From Planctomycetaceae bacterium (GTDB lineage: Bacteria > Planctomycetota > Planctomycetia > Pirellulales > Thermoguttaceae), in assembly GCA_031254675.1 (NCBI GenBank), contig JAIRTV010000465.1:1-8693 (forward strand): a stretch of 8,693 nucleotides of DNA, read 5' to 3'. This document shows, in pieces, positions 6,622-8,693 of this stretch; the stretch's first letter is position 1, and the number at the start of each line of letters is the position of its first letter. The position numbers and the translations under genes were made by a program. The notes under the pieces were generated by a model. That model was not told where the DNA came from and did not search any database. It saw nothing but the letters and a program-made list of their open reading frames with translations.

Positions 6622-8385
6622 TTATTTTTGGAGTTCTTTGCGAAACCGCTCCAACACCCGCCGGAAAATAACCGATTCCGGCGCCATACGAACAACATTT
6701 TCCTCAATTTCAATGGCTTTGTCGTATTTTTTGCCGAGCCAATAGACATGGGCGAGCGTGTCTTGCCAACTACAATCTTCCGGCTCAACCTTGGTCGCCG
6801 CTTCAATCAACGCCAACGCCAAACGATAATCTCCATTCGTACCGGCAAGAAGCCACGCCGCTTCGTTGCAGGCTTTGGCAACAAACCACGGTCGGCGTTC
6901 CGACTCAACCGCTTGTTGGTGAAGATTCCGCTCAATTTGTGATAAGGCTCGATCAATCTTCAATTGCAAATCCTCACGGAATTTCGGGTCAGAACCCAAA
7001 AAGCGATGACCCAAAATCAAAAAATCTATTTCATAAAAATCATTGTCCAAACCTTGCCGAACCAATTCCGCCACCCTCGCCCATTCCTCCCGCTCCGCCG
7101 CAACCTCCCCAGAACAACGCAACTTCTCCGATTGATAACGAACCGAAATCTGTCGCCCATTATTGAATAACTTTGAATACTCGGCACTGTTAACCAATTC
7201 AAGGATTTTATCAAAATATCGGATCGCTTCAGCATAATCACACAACAGAATCAATGTTTCCGCTGCATACGAATTGGCATCAATTTTTAGCAAAAGGTTG
7301 TCGCTTTCTTCGCAAACCAGTTGGAAATGCTGCAACGCCCAGTTGAGACGAAAACGTTGCTTCAAAATACGCCCAACCGCAAAATGATCATAGAACGGTT
7401 GTTTGACATCTTCGTCGCCAATCGCATGGAGCGGATGATCATTGCCCAACAACTCCGTACGAATCGCCAACGCCGCACGAACACTTCGTTGACATTCCGC
7501 CGCCAAACCCACCATATCCTGCAACTCCGCTAACGCATAGAACAGAAGAATATCATTCATATTGCCGGACTGAAACGCATTGTTTTCCGGTTGCGATTGA
7601 AATTCCGCCACCCGATCCGTCAACCGAAGAACCCGTTGTCGAATCGAATCACTCACGTTCAGAGAAACCGGATAATTCACCGGAATTTTTGTTGTTCGAG
7701 CAACATGTTGAGCGTTCTTTTCGGCAACCTCCTTGAGTTCGTCCAACTCACAACGAAGCCGCGAAAACTCCAAAACCAATTGCAATAAAAAATCATCACC
7801 GGAATCAGAAAGCGTTTCCCGAATCGTACGAAACCATTTGCGTTGTCCCGAAGGCGAAGACGGCGGAAACACCATCAAACATTTCGCCGCCTCCGCACGA
7901 AGCGCGTGTTCCGCGTCAAACCGAATAATCCGGCAAAGTGTCGGCAAACCTTCCCCATTGGGAGCGTCGTAAAACGGTCGCGCAAGAATCCACAAAATAC
8001 CCGCCTTGTCCTTAATCTCCGTGTTAAAAGCATATTGAGCAATCCAAAAATAAAGCGATTTGTCCTCCAACACCAAAAAAAGATTCTCAAATTGAGCAAG
8101 AAGACGTTCCGCACGACGAACAATTTCAATATCGTTGTCATTTTTGGCACGCTGAAGTTCCGAAAACGCCCCAACACCCATACGAAGTAATTGCGCCTCC
8201 GCTCGTTGACGAACAACATAATTGGCATCACCAAGTTTCCGAATCAATTGCCGAACTGTGTCATTCGCAGCGTTATTGGTCGGCGTGTCGTTCGAGATTG
8301 CAGTTTCTTCGCCGAAAACAACAACAGCCGCCAAGAACAGAAACAGAATACCAAACACCGGAAAAAAATAGAACAATCGGAACAT
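6622..8385 (-). CDS. Secreted HEAT-repeat and TPR protein, function unknown
   Basis: The 587-aa product has a strongly hydrophobic signal peptide (about residues 5-24, likely cut after Gly25 in VFGEE), so it is exported. Residues about 43-100 look like HEAT-type repeats (LIRKLGDANYVVRQRAEAQLL, then IVRRAERLLAQFE). A helical middle follows. A TPR-like unit sits near 365-395 (YAEAIRYFDKILELV), and a C-terminal pair near 500-575 includes DTLAHVYWLGKKYDKAIEIEENVV. Such repeats form protein-binding surfaces and have no catalytic residues. A scaffold or assembly role outside the cytoplasm is an inference. The C-terminus (VLERFRKEL) looks like a natural end for this kind of protein, so the IS66 remnant 8 nt past the stop probably did not truncate it. 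The ATG at 8385 gives a complete signal peptide, but no well-spaced Shine-Dalgarno site is seen (GAAAGG lies about 15-20 nt away). The gene converges on the IS66 remnant and the hydrolase gene. Confidence 0.88.
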   Translation of the reverse strand: MFRLFYFFPVFGILFLFLAAVVVFGEETAISNDTPTNNAANDTVRQLIRKLGDANYVVRQRAEAQLLRMGVGAFSELQRAKNDNDIEIVRRAERLLAQFENLFLVLEDKSLYFWIAQYAFNTEIKDKAGILWILARPFYDAPNGEGLPTLCRIIRFDAEHALRAEAAKCLMVFPPSSPSGQRKWFRTIRETLSDSGDDFLLQLVLEFSRLRCELDELKEVAEKNAQHVARTTKIPVNYPVSLNVSDSIRQRVLRLTDRVAEFQSQPENNAFQSGNMNDILLFYALAELQDMVGLAAECQRSVRAALAIRTELLGNDHPLHAIGDEDVKQPFYDHFAVGRILKQRFRLNWALQHFQLVCEESDNLLLKIDANSYAAETLILLCDYAEAIRYFDKILELVNSAEYSKLFNNGRQISVRYQSEKLRCSGEVAAEREEWARVAELVRQGLDNDFYEIDFLILGHRFLGSDPKFREDLQLKIDRALSQIERNLHQQAVESERRPWFVAKACNEAAWLLAGTNGDYRLALALIEAATKVEPEDCSWQDTLAHVYWLGKKYDKAIEIEENVVRMAPESVIFRRVLERFRKELQK

Positions 8386-8488
8386 AAATAGACTTTATTT
8401 GCCTTTCACAGTTTTAAACGGAATCAGAAAAAAAATATTTCAACGATTCGGAGTTGGCGTTGCAAGCGAATAACATGACAATTCTTGC

Positions 8489-8562
8489 GGTCAAAACATC
8501 ACCCATCTTGTGGTGGGCAACCTTTCGCCGAAAGGTTGCATTGCCGCAAGGCAATTCTGACC
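8489..8562 (+). other. Cloverleaf-like structured element, unknown class
   Basis: An outer stem, GGTCA (8489-8493) with TGACC (8558-8562), closes three side-by-side hairpins. The first (8500-8515) is a 5-bp stem with one bulged C and a 5-nt loop. The second (8517-8539) is a perfect 10-bp stem with a 3-nt loop. The third (8540-8555) is a perfect 6-bp stem, ATTGCC with GGCAAT, closing a GCAA loop, a stable GNRA tetraloop in plus-strand RNA. The arms are wrong for a tRNA. It may be a structured RNA, or a DNA hairpin array in an interspersed repeat. The symmetry is certain, the function unknown. Confidence 0.5.
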
Positions 8563-8569
8563 CTTGTAT

Positions 8570-8660
8570 GTTTATATTGTTTGAGTATTTTTATTGAATT
8601 TTGCCGCTTAAGCGGCAAAATTCAATAAAAATAAGTTAAAATGTAACCTATAATATAAAC
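8570..8660. repeat. Nested inverted repeat around a perfect 48-bp palindrome
   Basis: Positions 8586-8633 form an uninterrupted palindrome, two 24-bp arms meeting at TTAA, with a GC-rich centre (GCCGC and GCGGC) and AT-rich flanks. Outside it, GTTTATATT (8570-8578) is the exact complement of AATATAAAC (8652-8660), spaced 7 nt on the left and 18 nt on the right. GACC (8559-8562) and GGTC (8661-8664) extend the symmetry further. There is no T tract directly after the core stem, so a simple terminator is not the best reading. A small non-autonomous mobile element, a protein-binding site or a two-way transcript end are all possible. Confidence 0.75.
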
Positions 8661-8693
8661 GGTCGTGGGACTACGATAGCCCCTTGTTCCGAA

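Larger units (their letters stand above)
8386..8693. other. 308-nt region upstream of the HEAT/TPR gene, no clear gene
   Basis: The first hundred bases (8386-8488) should contain the minus-strand promoter of the HEAT/TPR gene; only a poor candidate can be drawn. From 8489 to 8660 the DNA is packed with inverted repeats, described separately. On the minus strand a small frame (ATG at 8506, stop at 8414, 30 codons) passes through part of this block, and another frame runs in from the right edge for 23 codons; neither resembles a known protein. The final 30 bases show nothing I recognise. Confidence 0.55.

Noticed and set aside
6614..6745. Continuation of the transposase frame beyond the IS66 similarity
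   Set aside because: It is the antisense of the HEAT/TPR gene C-terminus, which has strong repeat-protein similarity on the other strand.
8414..8506. 30-codon minus-strand frame between the cloverleaf and the HEAT/TPR gene
   Set aside because: It overlaps a strongly structured element, has no clear ribosome binding site and resembles no known protein.
8489..8562. tRNA gene suggested by the cloverleaf shape
   Set aside because: The closing stem is 5 bp instead of 7, the middle arm is 10 bp with a 3-nt loop, and no T-loop or CCA-type features are present.

Overview
The window looks like part of a chromosome from a moderately AT-rich member of the Planctomycetota. The evidence is the gene content. 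There is a lipoprotein of a type I associate with planctomycetes. A secreted thioredoxin-like protein has a long helical N-terminal region. A secreted HEAT/TPR protein is present. ClpS has Val-Asp where proteobacterial ClpS has Val-His, and a very large secreted DUF4091/GH123-type glycoside hydrolase is also present. Weak or missing Shine-Dalgarno sites in front of several genes fit as well. A gut-associated, low-GC Pirellulales-type lineage is a guess. No rRNA, tRNA or CRISPR was found.

Layout. Positions 208-1266 (minus strand) hold a two-gene unit, lipoprotein then clpS, with a 12-nt gap. Positions 1267-1811 are a 545-nt divergent intergenic region rich in short repeats and inverted repeats. 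Positions 1812-6072 (plus strand) hold a thioredoxin-fold protein and then a 993-aa secreted glycoside hydrolase. Positions 6100 to about 6613 are the left end of an IS66-family element. Its transposase is deleted internally but in frame, and its right end is missing. Positions 6622-8385 (minus strand) encode a secreted HEAT/TPR protein whose stop codon lies only 8 nt from the IS remnant. Positions 8386-8693 hold no convincing gene but do hold a predicted cloverleaf-like fold and a perfect 48-bp palindrome nested in a wider inverted repeat.

How the genes may work together. ClpS is the cytoplasmic adaptor that hands N-degron substrates to ClpAP or ClpCP. Its lipoprotein partner has no known role. 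The thioredoxin-like protein, the hydrolase and the HEAT/TPR protein all carry export signals and would act outside the cytoplasm. The hydrolase probably attacks a glycan, perhaps one with N-acetylhexosamine. Nothing shows that these genes form one pathway.

I see no clear new defence or mobile system. The most unusual parts are non-coding: the structured block at 8489-8660 and the structured leader at about 1523-1746. The in-frame-deleted IS66 transposase and the ClpS His-to-Asp change are also worth checking.
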